Shown here: in pieces, positions 7,688-18,400 of the stretch
Numbering within the stretch: position 1 is the stretch's first letter
How the letters are laid out: each line of letters starts with the position of its first letter
Origin: Eggerthellaceae bacterium UBA5906
Lineage (GTDB): Bacteria > Actinomycetota > Coriobacteriia > Coriobacteriales > Eggerthellaceae
Length of the DNA stretch: 30,935 nucleotides
Assembly (NCBI GenBank): GCA_002431805.1
Contig: DJEE01000026.1
Location: 1,544 to 32,478 of the forward strand
Direction: 5' to 3'
Position numbers and translations under genes: made by a program
The notes under the pieces: generated by a model
What the model saw: only the letters and a program-made list of their open reading frames with translations
Told to the model about the DNA's origin: nothing
Database searches by the model: none

Positions 7688-8644
7688 TTAGAACGTAATG
7701 CCGAATGCGGTGATGATAAGCCCCCAGAACACGCCCGTGGCCCACAGGCCGGCCAAAACAACGAGGTTCTTGCCAAGCTGGCGGTTTGTGCGGAACAGCA
7801 CCAGCAGGCCCACACCGGCCGACACCAGCAGGCCTGCCATCATGGCGCCTGCGCCCAGTGCGCCGTCAACGTACAGCTGCGCGATAACCACGCTTGCCGC
7901 GCAGTTCGGGATAAGGCCCACCAGTGCCGAACCGAACACCGAAAGCACCGGGTTACTGCCCAAAAACGCGCCGATTGCGTCTTCGCCCACCACTTCCAGC
8001 ACGCCGTCAAGCACCAACGTGATGACGAAAATGAACACCGTTACCTGTACCGTGTGCTTCAACGCGCTGCGCAGAATAGAGCCGCCCTCGTGGTGATGCT
8101 CGTGGTCCTGGTCGTTTTCATAGTTGTACGCAAGCTCGGGGTTTTCTTCGCACGTGTTGCATTCGCCGTTGCAGTGGCAATGGTCATGCTCACACAGCTC
8201 GTGGATGCGCAGCTTTTCCTTGTCGCGCCGTGCCAGGCGAATTACCGCGTCCACCACAAAGCCCATGACCATGCCGATTATCAGCTTCACGCCCATGATT
8301 TTCATGATGGTAAGCGGCGCCACCTGCTCGGCCAAAAAGATAGGCAGCATTTCGTCAGACGTGGACAAAAACGCCGCGAACAGCGTACCTAACGTGATGA
8401 CGCGCCCCGCCCACAGCGTTGCCGCCGCTGCCGAAAAACCGCACTGCGGGATGATGCCCACCACGGCGCCCACCACCGGGCCCGCTGCGCCCGCACGGCG
8501 CACCGCCTCTTCGGCTTTATCGCCCGCTTTGTGCTCCAGCCATTCCATGGCCAGGTACGTGACAAACAAAAACGGAATCAGATACAGCGTGTCCTCAACG
8601 GAATGTTCCAGGACGTGACCGATGATATGCGTGATGTCTTCCAT
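7688..8644 (-). CDS. ArsP_2-type heavy-metal/manganese exporter
   Basis: This is a 318-residue polytopic membrane protein of the type annotated as putative manganese transporter or 10-TM heavy-metal exporter (Pfam ArsP_2). It is an internal duplication: GIIPQCGFS (63-71) and GLIPNCAAS (243-251) are equivalent GxIPxC motifs in the two halves, each in a hydrophobic segment. Between the halves is a hydrophilic loop (about 141-190) with C151, C156, C158, C162, C165 and a HEHHHE cluster at 181-186, plausibly a metal-sensing or metal-loading site. The start is ATG 8644, preceded by GAAGGAAA with good spacing. A longer frame to 8719 would run through the upstream dyad and is less likely. Substrate assignment (Mn2+ rather than As or another metal) comes from family annotation, not from residues seen here. 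Confidence 0.85.
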   Translation of the reverse strand: MEDITHIIGHVLEHSVEDTLYLIPFLFVTYLAMEWLEHKAGDKAEEAVRRAGAAGPVVGAVVGIIPQCGFSAAAATLWAGRVITLGTLFAAFLSTSDEMLPIFLAEQVAPLTIMKIMGVKLIIGMVMGFVVDAVIRLARRDKEKLRIHELCEHDHCHCNGECNTCEENPELAYNYENDQDHEHHHEGGSILRSALKHTVQVTVFIFVITLVLDGVLEVVGEDAIGAFLGSNPVLSVFGSALVGLIPNCAASVVIAQLYVDGALGAGAMMAGLLVSAGVGLLVLFRTNRQLGKNLVVLAGLWATGVFWGLIITAFGITF

Positions 8645-8661
8645 GATTTCCTTCAAATAGA

Positions 8662-8715
8662 GAAGCGTTCTCAATTTCGTTGTGACAGCATAACAAACGA
8701 AATTGAGAACGCTTC
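8662..8715 (-). promoter_or_regulatory. Large dyad operator or leader hairpin in front of the metal exporter
   Basis: Two perfect 20-base arms (8662-8681 and 8696-8715; outer end GAAGCGTTCTC, inner end AATTTCGTT) flank a 14-base spacer. Each arm carries its own smaller dyad: GAGAA-GCG-TTCTC at 8660-8672, and GAGAACGCTTC in the other arm, so there may be two regulator sites. On the minus strand the spacer contains TTATGCT, a possible -10, which would put one site over the promoter and the other just downstream. The SD of the exporter is about 10 bp further on. The layout suits a metal-responsive repressor of the Fur or DtxR type, or an RNA hairpin in the leader. The regulator itself is not in the window. 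Confidence 0.7.
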
Positions 8716-8829
8716 GCATATTCGCTAAATGCGCGAAATCTTCGAATTAGCCGGCGGCTGGCGGCGGCATCGCGCTTGACATTCGTCCGCCAAGCGCCAC
8801 CCCGGCGGCTTTCTGGGCGCGTATAGCAG

Positions 8830-8857
8830 AAGGGGCTTGGTGTGCCCCAAGCCCCTT
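8830..8857 (-). terminator. Terminator of the giant surface protein operon
   Basis: An 11-bp perfect stem (AAGGGGCTTGG at 8830-8840 with CCAAGCCCCTT at 8847-8857) starts 13 bp after the stop codon of the two-helix membrane protein. The tail on the minus transcript (CTGCTAT) is poor in T, so efficiency is uncertain. Confidence 0.65.
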
Positions 8858-8870
8858 TCGGTCATGCCGC

Positions 8871-9419
8871 TTATTGCTGTTGCAGCGCGCGCCGCAACTC
8901 ACCTGCAGTTTCGAACTGCGTTTCAACGTTGCCGTTTTCGCGATCTATCTTGACCACCGTGCCCTTCCAAGCTGCGTCGTCGCTTACCTCGGAAGCGCCA
9001 TCGGCCTCCTCGTTGTTGCGCTCGTGCGAATCTTTGAAAGACTCCGTACGCACCACGTAGCGGTAGTCGAAATCCTCCGGCTTCGGCTGCTCTTGCGTTT
9101 TGAAGCCGTACTTCAAACCCGCAAGCACTGCCGCCATGGAGTCGGCTACATCGCAGCCCGCCTCAAGCTCCACCACGCCCGCTTCGCTGTTGAACAGCTG
9201 CGAGGGGGCTACGTACACGGTGCGAATAAGCTGCTGGCGCTTCTTCTCTTGCCGCACCACCAACGCGATAAGAAGCGCGATGCCAACGAACCACACAACG
9301 CCGAGCGTAAGGTCAACCGGGTTGTCAACGTGGTTGAACCCCAGGTGATACCACAAGTACAGCAGGAAAGCCGCAGCTAGCGCCACAAGGGCGAATATCA
9401 AGTAGTTAGTCTTTTTCAC
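8871..9419 (-). CDS. Two-helix membrane protein co-transcribed with the giant surface protein; function unknown
   Basis: This 182-residue protein has transmembrane helices at about 6-26 and 38-60, joined by a short loop with NHVDNPVD. A basic stretch (RQEKKRQQ, 61-68) follows, then a soluble C-terminal domain of about 115 residues. The positive-inside pattern puts both the short N-terminus and the C-terminal domain in the cytoplasm. I do not recognise the family. The start codon is GTG 9419, chosen because AAGGAG (9426-9431) lies exactly six bases upstream. The gene begins 16 bp after the giant gene's stop codon on the same strand and ends at a shared terminator, so the two are almost certainly one operon. 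A role in anchoring, export or folding of the giant protein is an inference from this position only. Confidence 0.85.
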   Translation of the reverse strand: MKKTNYLIFALVALAAAFLLYLWYHLGFNHVDNPVDLTLGVVWFVGIALLIALVVRQEKKRQQLIRTVYVAPSQLFNSEAGVVELEAGCDVADSMAAVLAGLKYGFKTQEQPKPEDFDYRYVVRTESFKDSHERNNEEADGASEVSDDAAWKGTVVKIDRENGNVETQFETAGELRRALQQQ

Positions 9420-9435
9420 TCGCTGCTCCTTCCTG

Positions 9436-12400
9436 TTAGTTCTTTTCCTCGAACGCGTTGAGTACGTCTTTCATGTTCGCGTTCAAGCTGTGCGCAAAAC
9501 GCGTGCGGCGGCCCGCTACGCCCGCGCCATACAGCACGGTCAAAATCATGCCGATGATCATGAACCAATGCACCCAGCAGTTTGCGTGGACCGTGGTACC
9601 CAACGGGTTCTCGTCATCGAAGATCTGCTCTTCGGCCGGCTGATCGCTGGTGCCGGCAACAGCGTCAACCGCACTCTCAAGCACCTGCGCAATGGCGTCA
9701 ACCGGGTTGCCCGGGTTTGCGGGCACGCCCGTCGGCGTTGCCGCACCCGAAGGCGTGGTGCTCGGGGTGGCCGGCGTAGGCGTTGCGCCACCCGGCGTGG
9801 TGCCGCCCGGCTGCACCGGGGTTGCCGGCACCACCGTCTGCGCCGTAACCGTCAAGTCGCCAAGCTGTTCAACCACGTTGTAGTTGCTTGCATCAGCGTT
9901 GCTCCACGTAATCTCGTACGTGTTCTTGCTGGTGCCCACGGCCGTTTGGCTGCCGGTGGTCTTTGCGGTAACGCTATCGCCCGGCACCAGCCCCGTGATA
10001 CTCATGGAGCTGTTGGTAAGCGGCGTGTTGTCGAACTGCTTCGTGCCGCCAGCCGTTGCAACTGTCAACTCTGCAGGCGTTACCTCGATCTGGCCGTCAA
10101 CCTTCACGATGTTCAACCGATCGGTCACGTCCTGACCCTGGGCATTCCGGATGACCAGCTGATCGGCCGTGGCCGCAACCACGCCGTCGGCCACGTTCTT
10201 CGCCGTTGCCGACGATGCCGCCGTCTCAAGCGTGTAGCCCTCAGGCAGCTGGCTTACCGCTACGGTGGCGCCGTGCGCCTGGCCGTCGTAGGTGAACGTG
10301 CCACCCGTGGTGGTAACCACAATCTGCTCGCCGGACTCAGCCACGCGGAGCGTTCCCAGATTCTCGGACGCAATGCGGTAGTTCGAGCCCTTGGCCGTTT
10401 GGTCGAAGGTCAGCGTGTAGCCGTTCTGGCTGCTGCCCACCTCGGTTTGCGAACCCGTGGTTGCAAACGTTGCCGTCTCGCCGTTCTTCAAGCCGTCAAG
10501 CTTGCCACCTGCCGTTAAGGCGTTGCCGTCGTACACTTTGAAGTCGGAGTACGTCTCAACGCTCAGCGGTGCAGGCGTGATTTGGTACGTACGGGTAACA
10601 GAACCCGTGTAGTTGCCCTTGCCCGTGATGGTTACCGTGATGACGCCCGTCACGTTTGTGAAATCGGTGGTGCTGTAGGCAACGTCGTAGTCGGTGCCGG
10701 CCGTCAGCGCCTTGCCAGCATCGGTTACTTCAGGAACCCACTGGTGCGCCAGGCCGTCGTACTCAACGTCAACCGGGCTGCTCACCCGAATGCCGCGATA
10801 CGCCGGATCGGGCTCGTCGGGGTTAAGACCAGGCGTGATGGACTGCGCATTCACCGTCAGGGTGCCCACCGTAGCGTTCACCGCGTAGTTGCCCTGCTTG
10901 GCCGTGCCGTCCCACGCAATCGCGTACGCGTTCTCGCTGCTGCCCACTTCCGTTTGCGAACCGGTGGTGTTCAGCGTTGCCGCCTCACCGTTCACGAAGC
11001 CCGCAATGGTACCAGCCGCCGTCAGCGCGCTGCCGTCGTAGGTCTTCGAGGCATCGGGCGTTACCACCGTCAGCTCCGCCGGCACTACCTTGATGGCACC
11101 GTCAATGCGCTTCACGTTCAGGCTTGCGGTTACGTCTTCGCCATTGGTGTTGCGGATGACCAGGTTGTTGGCCGTTGCCGTAACGCCTTCGCCGTTCACG
11201 TCGGTTGCCGTAGCCTCCGAAGACGCCTGCGCGGCATAGCCCGTCGGCAAGCCCGTCACCTCAACGGTGGCGCCGTGCGCCTGACCGTCGTAGGTGAACT
11301 CGCCGCCCGTGGTGGTAACCACAACTTCGTTTTCGCTTTCGGCAACCGTAAGCGTGCCGATGGTTTCGGCGATGCTGTAGTTAGCAGCCTTGGCCGTGCC
11401 GTTCCAATCGATGGTGTACCAGTTCTTGCTGGAGCCCACCGTGGTCTGCGTGCCCGTTACCGCAAACGCGGCCGTCTCGCCGTTCACGAAGCCGTTGATG
11501 GTGCCCGCCGCCGTAAGCTCGGTGCCGTCGTACGCCTTCGATGCGCTGCTGGTTGCAACCGTGAGCGGTGCCTTCTTAATAGCGTAGGAACGGTTAACGG
11601 AACCGGCGTAGTTGCCCTTGCCAACAACCGTCACCGTAACGTTGCCCGCATTGGTAACGTCGTCGCTGTACACCAGGTCGTAGTCAACGCCTTCGACCAG
11701 CGTTCCGGCGCCGTCCTTAACCTCCGGCTTCTGCTTCTGCTCCTTGCCGTTGTAAGTGACGTCGTCCACCGCGCCAACCGTCATGTCGGACGCGGTAATC
11801 TGCTTCGCGTACACGCTCAGCGTGCCCTCGCGCTTCGTTACGTTGTAGTTAGCATCGCGGTACGCGGTGCCCTTGGCGTAGGTGATGGTGTTCGTCACCG
11901 CATCGCCCGCATTCAGCGCCGAACCCGTTGCAACAAGATCGGAAACCTCGCCCGCCACAAAGTCATACGTGCTGGTTACCGTAACGTCAGGACGCGTTAG
12001 CGCCGTGCCGTCATAAGGCTTGGAATCCGTATCACTTGCCAGCTCCACGCTGCGCGGAACAATCTGGTACGAACGCTCCACCGTGCCTGCGTAGTTGCCC
12101 TTGCCCGCGATGGTCACCGTGATGATGCCCGTCACGTTGGTGAAGTCGTTGGTGCTGTAAGACACCGCGTAATCGGTACCCTCAGCCAACACCTTGTTGC
12201 CGTCGGTTGCCTCAGGAGCCCACTGGTGCGCCTGGCCGTCGTACACCATATCGGCAGGGTTGCTCACCTGGATGCCCTTGTACGCCGGATCGGGCTCATC
12301 GGGGTTCGTGCCGGGCGTGATGGACTGCGCGGTAACCTTCAGCGTGCCAAGCGTTTCAGACACAATCTTGTAGTTGCCGCTCTTGGCCGTACCCCACTGC

Positions 12401-15400
12401 ATGCTGTAGCCGTTAGAGCTGGTGCCCACCTCGGTTTGAGAGCCATTCGGCACCACCGTTGCGGTTTCGCCGTTCACCAGGCCCGCAACCTCGCCGTTGT
12501 CGTTCTTCAGCGGCGTGCCGTCGAACACCTTTTCAGCGCCTTGCGTGGTTACCGTCAGCTCGGCCGGATCAACCGTCAGCGTGCCGGGAACCACCGTCAC
12601 GTTCGTGAAGAACTTGGTGGCGTCATCGCCGTACATGCTCTTAATGGTGTAGCCGCTTACTGTGTTCTCGCTGTTGCCAACATCGGTGCGGTTGCCCGCA
12701 GCAGCCAGCTCAACCGTGAAGCCCGCGGGCAAGCCCGTAAACGATGCAACTTCGTTCGTGGCAAGCGCGGTGCCGTCGTAGGTTTTGCTTGCGCTTGCGC
12801 CCTCAATGGTCACAGCCGCGGTGTTCGGATCAACCTGCAAGGTGCCCAAGTTTTCCGTAACCGTGTAGTTACGCTGATCAACCGCACCCCAATAGATGCC
12901 GTAGGTGTTGCTGGAGCTACCAACCTCGGTTTGCTCGCCCGTCGCCCACACCGTCACATGGTCGGAGCCCTTGGCGCCCTCAGCCGTAGCGGTGTCGCTG
13001 GTTGCGGCGATGCCGTCGTACTGCTTGCTTGCAGAACCCGTGGTAATGGCCAGCGGAGCCGCCGTAATGGTAATGCTGCCGTCAACTCGGTTGATATTCA
13101 GTTTGCCGGTGACGTCCTCACCCTGCGCGTTCTTGATTACCAGAACGTCGGCCGTAGCCGCAACGGTGCCGTCAGCCACGTTGCGCGCCGAGGCGTTCGA
13201 GTATGCGTTCTCCACGTAATAGCCCGTAGGCAAGCCCGTTACCGCAACGGTTGCGCCGTGATCCTGCCCGTCGTAGGTAAACGTGCCACCGATGGTGGTT
13301 ACGGTAACCTCATCCGCGGCCTCGTTCACCGTCAGCTTGCCGATCTTCTTTTCGACAATCTGGTAGTTAGCTTCCTTGGCCGTGCCGCTCCAGCTCAGAC
13401 TGTACGTGTTGTCGCTCGAGCCGACTGCGGTCTGCGAGCCGGTTGCCGCGAAGTCGTACGTTTCGCCCGCAACAACGCCCGTCACCTGGCCGCCGGCCGT
13501 AAGCTCGGTGCCGTCATAGGTTTTGGAGTCGCTGAACGTCTCAACCTTCACCGGCGCAGGCGTGATTTCGTACGCGCGCGTTACCGCGCCCGCGTAGTTG
13601 CCCTTGCCTGTGATGGTCACTGTGATGACGCCCGTCACGTTGGTGAAGTCTTCGGTGCTGTACGCTACCTCGTAATCGGTGCCAGCAGCCAGTTCGTTGC
13701 CGTTTTTGTCCGTGACCGTCGGCGTCCACTGATGCGCTTGGCCGTCGTACACCGAATTGCTCGGCGCGCTTACCTCAACGCCCGCGAAGCTTGGGTTGGG
13801 CTTGTCGCTGGTGCCGGGATCGATGGACTGAGCGGAAACGATCAGCGTGCCAGGCTGCTCTTGGATGTTGTAGTTGCCAGACTTGAAGTTCTCGCCCGTC
13901 TTGTAGCTGATGGCGTTCGGCGTCGATCCAACCTTGGTGAGAGCGCCCGTAGCCGCAATGTCGGTTACCTCGTCTGTCACAAAGCCATCTCCGTCAACGA
14001 TTACCTCAGGGGCCGTCAAAGCTTCACCGTCGAAGACCTTGCTTGCGGAGTTACTCTTGAGCGTAACGTTGCGCACGCCAACAGACAGCGTTGCCGTACC
14101 GTACGCATAGCCGTCGTAGTTCGTCGGAGAAGATGCGCGCACCGCAACCTCGCGCGAATCCGCAACATCGGTTGCCGTGATGTCGCTTGCGTTCTGCGTC
14201 CAGGCGCCGTCGGCCTTCTGGTATTCGATTGTCACGGCGTTCACGCCTTGGCCCTGCTTCACGCTAGCCGCTGCCTCGGGCAGCACGATAGCGTTACCGT
14301 CGTACAGCTTGCCGTCAGACTTCGTTTGCAGCGTAATGGCGGACTCGGCATCGGCCTTCGTCACCGTCAGCGTACCTTCGTCGAAGGTTACGTCGTAGTT
14401 CTTGGGGTTGTACTTACCCTTCACGCCCGTGATTTCAATGGCGTTCTGCTCGCTGCCCGCGTTCAAAACGGAGCCCGTGGCCTTCACGCCCTCAACTTCG
14501 CCGTCGACGAAATCGTAGTAGCTGGTCACGGCAACGTCGGGCCTCTCAAGCGCCACTCCGTCGTACGCCTTCGTTGCCGACTCGCTCTTCAGCGTAACCG
14601 AACGCTTTGCAATTGCGTACGTACGCGTTACCGAACCGGCGTAGTTGCCCGCACCCGTTACGGTCACGGTAACCGTGCCGGCGTTCGTCGCGTCGGCAGA
14701 CCAAGCCAGCGTGTAATCGCGGCCCTTCACCATCACAGCACCATTGGCGTCAGTGACCTTCGGCTCGAACCTCTGCTCCTTGCCGTTGTACACCGTGTTG
14801 TCCAGCTGGCCAACCCGCACGCCCTTGAAGCTTGGGTTGGGCTTGTCGCTGGTGCCGGGGTCGATGGACTGAGCGGAAACGGTCAGCGTGCCAAGCGTTT
14901 CGGAAACAGCATAGTTGCCCTGCTTGGCCGTGCCGTTCCACGTAATCTTGTACGTGTTGCTGCTAGAACCCTCGTTGGTTTGAGAGCCGGTGGTTTCAAA
15001 CGTTGCGGTTTCGCCGTTCACGAAGCCCGTAACCGTGCCGGCCGCAGTCAGCGCGTTGCCGTCGTACACCTTCGAAGCATCAGGCATCACAACCGTCAGC
15101 GTTGCCGGGGTAACCTTGATGGTTCCGTCAACCTTCTTGATATTCAGTTTAGAAGTAACGTCCTCGCCAGCAGCATTGCGGATAACCAGCTGATCAGCCG
15201 TTGCCGCCACGTCGGATTGCGTTACATCAGTAGCAGTGGCCGTAGATGCAGCCGCTTCAAGCGTATAACCAGTCGGAAGTTCGCTCACGCTCACGGCTGC
15301 ACCGTGCGCCTGGCCGTCGTACGTGAACTGGCCGCCCGTGGTAGTTACCACAATCTGGTTAGCGGACTCCTTCACCACCAGCTTGCCAAGCGACACGCTC

Positions 15401-18400
15401 TTGATCAAGTAGTTGCTTTCCTTCGCTGTGCCAGTCCACTCGATTTCGTACGTGTTATCGCTGCTGCCAACTTCGGTACGCGAACCAGTGGTCTTGAAGC
15501 CAACCGTCTCGCCTTTTACCAGGCCAGACACGCATTCAGCCGCAGTTGCGCTCTTGGTAAGCGGCGTGCCGTCATACGTCTTTTCGTCACCAGGCGTGGT
15601 AATGGTCAGCTGCGCAGGCGTAATTTGGTACGTGCGCGTCACCGTACCGGTGTAGTTGCCCTTGCCCGTGATGGTCACCGTGATGGTGCCGGCGTTCGTG
15701 AAATCGTCGGTAGCCTTACCATCACGCGCGTAGGACACCTCGTAGTCGATGCCCTCGGCGAGCGCAGCCGCGTTGCCGTCAGCGTCCTTGCCGGTGACAG
15801 AGGGAATCCACTGGTGAGCCTCTCCGTTGTATACGGAATCAGAAGGCGCGTTCACCGAGGCACCCTTGTACGACGGATTCGGCTTCTCTTCGGTTCCAGG
15901 ATCAATGGACTGAGCCGTAACCGTCAACGTGCCAAGGTCTTCGCTTACAACCTTGTAGTTGTTGCTGTTCACGCTGCCCCAGTTGATGGTATACGTGTTT
16001 TTGGACGAGCCAATTTCAACCTGCTTGCCGTTCGGAACAACCTTAACGCCATCCTTCTCGGAAGCAACCAGACCCTCGATCGAACCCTTGTCGCTTGTCA
16101 GCTCGGTGCCATCATATACCTTCGTATTAGAGCCCGTGGTAATGGCAACCTCACGCGGCGTGATCTGGTACGTGCGCGTCACCGTACCGGAGTAGTTGCC
16201 CTTGCCCGTTATGGCCACCGTGATGGTGCCAGCGTTCGTGAAGTCGTCGGTAGCCTTGCCGTCGCGCGCGTAGGACACCTCGTAGTCGGCGCCCTCGACA
16301 AGCGCGGCTGCGTTGCCGTCTGCGTCCTTGCCGGTGACCGTCGGAGCCCACTTGTGGGCTTCGCCGTCGTACGACACGTTCAGCGGGCTGTCAACCTCGA
16401 CGCCCTTGTAGGAATCGTTCGGCTTCTCTTCGGTGCCAGGCGCAATGGACTGCTCGGTTACTTTCAGCTTGCCAAGCGTTTCGCTAACGCTGTAGTTGCT
16501 CTCAATGTATTTGTCGGTCTTCTTGACCTCGATTGTATTGTCTTCCTCGCCCACGTTGGTGATGGCTCCCGTGGCCTTTACGCTTTCAACTTCGCCAGCC
16601 ACAAAGCCATCGCCGCCCGACACAACATCGTTCGTAAGCGGGGCGCCATCGTATACCTTTGTTTTACCGAAGCTCTCAAGCGCAACGGCTTTCGGGGTTA
16701 CCACAACATCCTGCGTTCCCGTTACCTCGCCCTTGAAATTCTTCGAGGAAGTAACGCGCACATTCACTGCGTTCGATTTTTCCGCAGACATGGAATCGTC
16801 CACGTTCGTTGCCGAAATGTCTGCAGGATTTGCAGTCCAAGTGCCGTCGGCCTTTTGATATTCGATGGTGAGTACGTTGCCGTCAATGGCGCACTCGGCC
16901 GTTGCAGGCAGCGCATTCAGCGCCGCGCCGTCATAAGGCTTTGTGACAGATTGCGTGATAAGCGTCACGTAATCCTTAATCGCGGCAGGGGTCACCTCAA
17001 GTTCGCCCTCGTGCTTAGCAATGATGTAGTTGTCCTCTTTGAACTTCTGGGTAGTTTCAACGGCAATGCTGTTGGGCACCTTGTCCACATCGGTGACGCT
17101 GCCCGTTGCTTCCACGCTTGCAACCTCGCCGTCAACAAACCCGTTGCCAACAACCGTAACTCCAGGCTTCGTCAATGCTTCGCCGTTGTAAGCGCGCTTA
17201 TCGCTACCACTTGCCAGCACCACCAGGCGCTTAGACACGCTCAGCTTGCCAAGATCCTCGCTTACCGTGTAGTCGGATTCGCGTGCAGTGTAGTTATTGC
17301 CGCCAATGCCGAACAGGCCGCCATCCTTATGCCATTCAATGGTGTACGTGTTGCCGCTTGTGCCGAAATCGGTCTGCGAACCCGTGGTTGCAAAGCCAAT
17401 GGTCTCGTTGTTCTGCAGGCCTTCGTATGTGCCACTTGCGGTCAACGCTTTGCCGTTATACATCTGAGTGTTGCCGTCGGTTTTCACCGTAAGCGTTGCG
17501 GGGTTGATGGTCAGCGAGCCATCCTCCACAACCTCGAACGTCACGTTTTCGAAGTTGGGGTTCACGTTTTCGAACGAATCGCTGGTCAGGCCCATGAACA
17601 CAGGCGAATCGGCCACATGCGTGCCGGCAGCAACAGCCTGCGTGTTGTCCGTAAGTTTGAAATCAGCCTTGGTATACAAGCTATCCGAGATGCCGTTTTC
17701 GACAACCGTGTAACCCTCAGCCTTCTGCTCGGTTCCGTTGTACGTAACCTCGTTGCTGTTGCCCTTGACCTGCACCATAACGTTCTGAACAGGCGTAATG
17801 GTCAAAGCACCCGAAACCTCAATGGTGTAATTGCCTGTGGAATCGGTGCCATCGGCTTTCGCTACCGACCATGCGTAGTCGGATACCTTCGTATACGGCG
17901 TATCGGCTGCATCCTTGCCCGAGACCTTTGCACCGGAGAGGGCTAGCGTTTCACCCGCAACAACGTTCTGCGTTGCGTCAACATTGTCAGCGGAAATTGC
18001 AAGTTCCTGCTGTGCGCCGTTGTACGTCTTCGAACCGGAAGTGCTTACCACCACGCGCTTCGGCGTAACCTCTAGCTTGTAGCTGCCTTCTGCCACGTTG
18101 CTGTAGTTCGGGTTCGAAGCCCTCACAAGCACGATCCGCTCGCCTTTGTTGGTAATGGCCGGGGCCTGGCTCTGCCACGTTGCGCCGTTGTCGACGGAGT
18201 ATTCAATGGTGGTCTCACCAGACTTGGCGTTCGTTTGCACGGCGCCACCCGCGTGCGCACCACCGTCGTACACACCGTTATAGCCAGCTTTGTCCAGGTC
18301 AACAAATGCCAGCTGGTTATCCTGCGCAATGGTCAGCTTGCCCGACACACCAAGCGTGTAGTTGCCGGTGGAATCCGAGCCATCGGCCTTTGCAACAGAC

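Noticed and set aside
9436..9640. LPxTG or similar sortase signal at the giant protein's C-terminus
   Set aside because: No LPxTG, NPQTN or close variant precedes the helix; NPLG is present but lacks the pattern of known sortase substrates.
12226..17946. A 1,906-codon open frame on the plus strand, opposite the giant gene (with others at 10582-12000 and 18235-20490)
   Set aside because: The frame is the mirror of the repetitive, GC3-biased YDG coding sequence. Its translation is Arg/Val/Ala-rich, repeats only where the antisense modules repeat, has no SD, signal peptide or domain, and ends wherever the module codons allow a stop.
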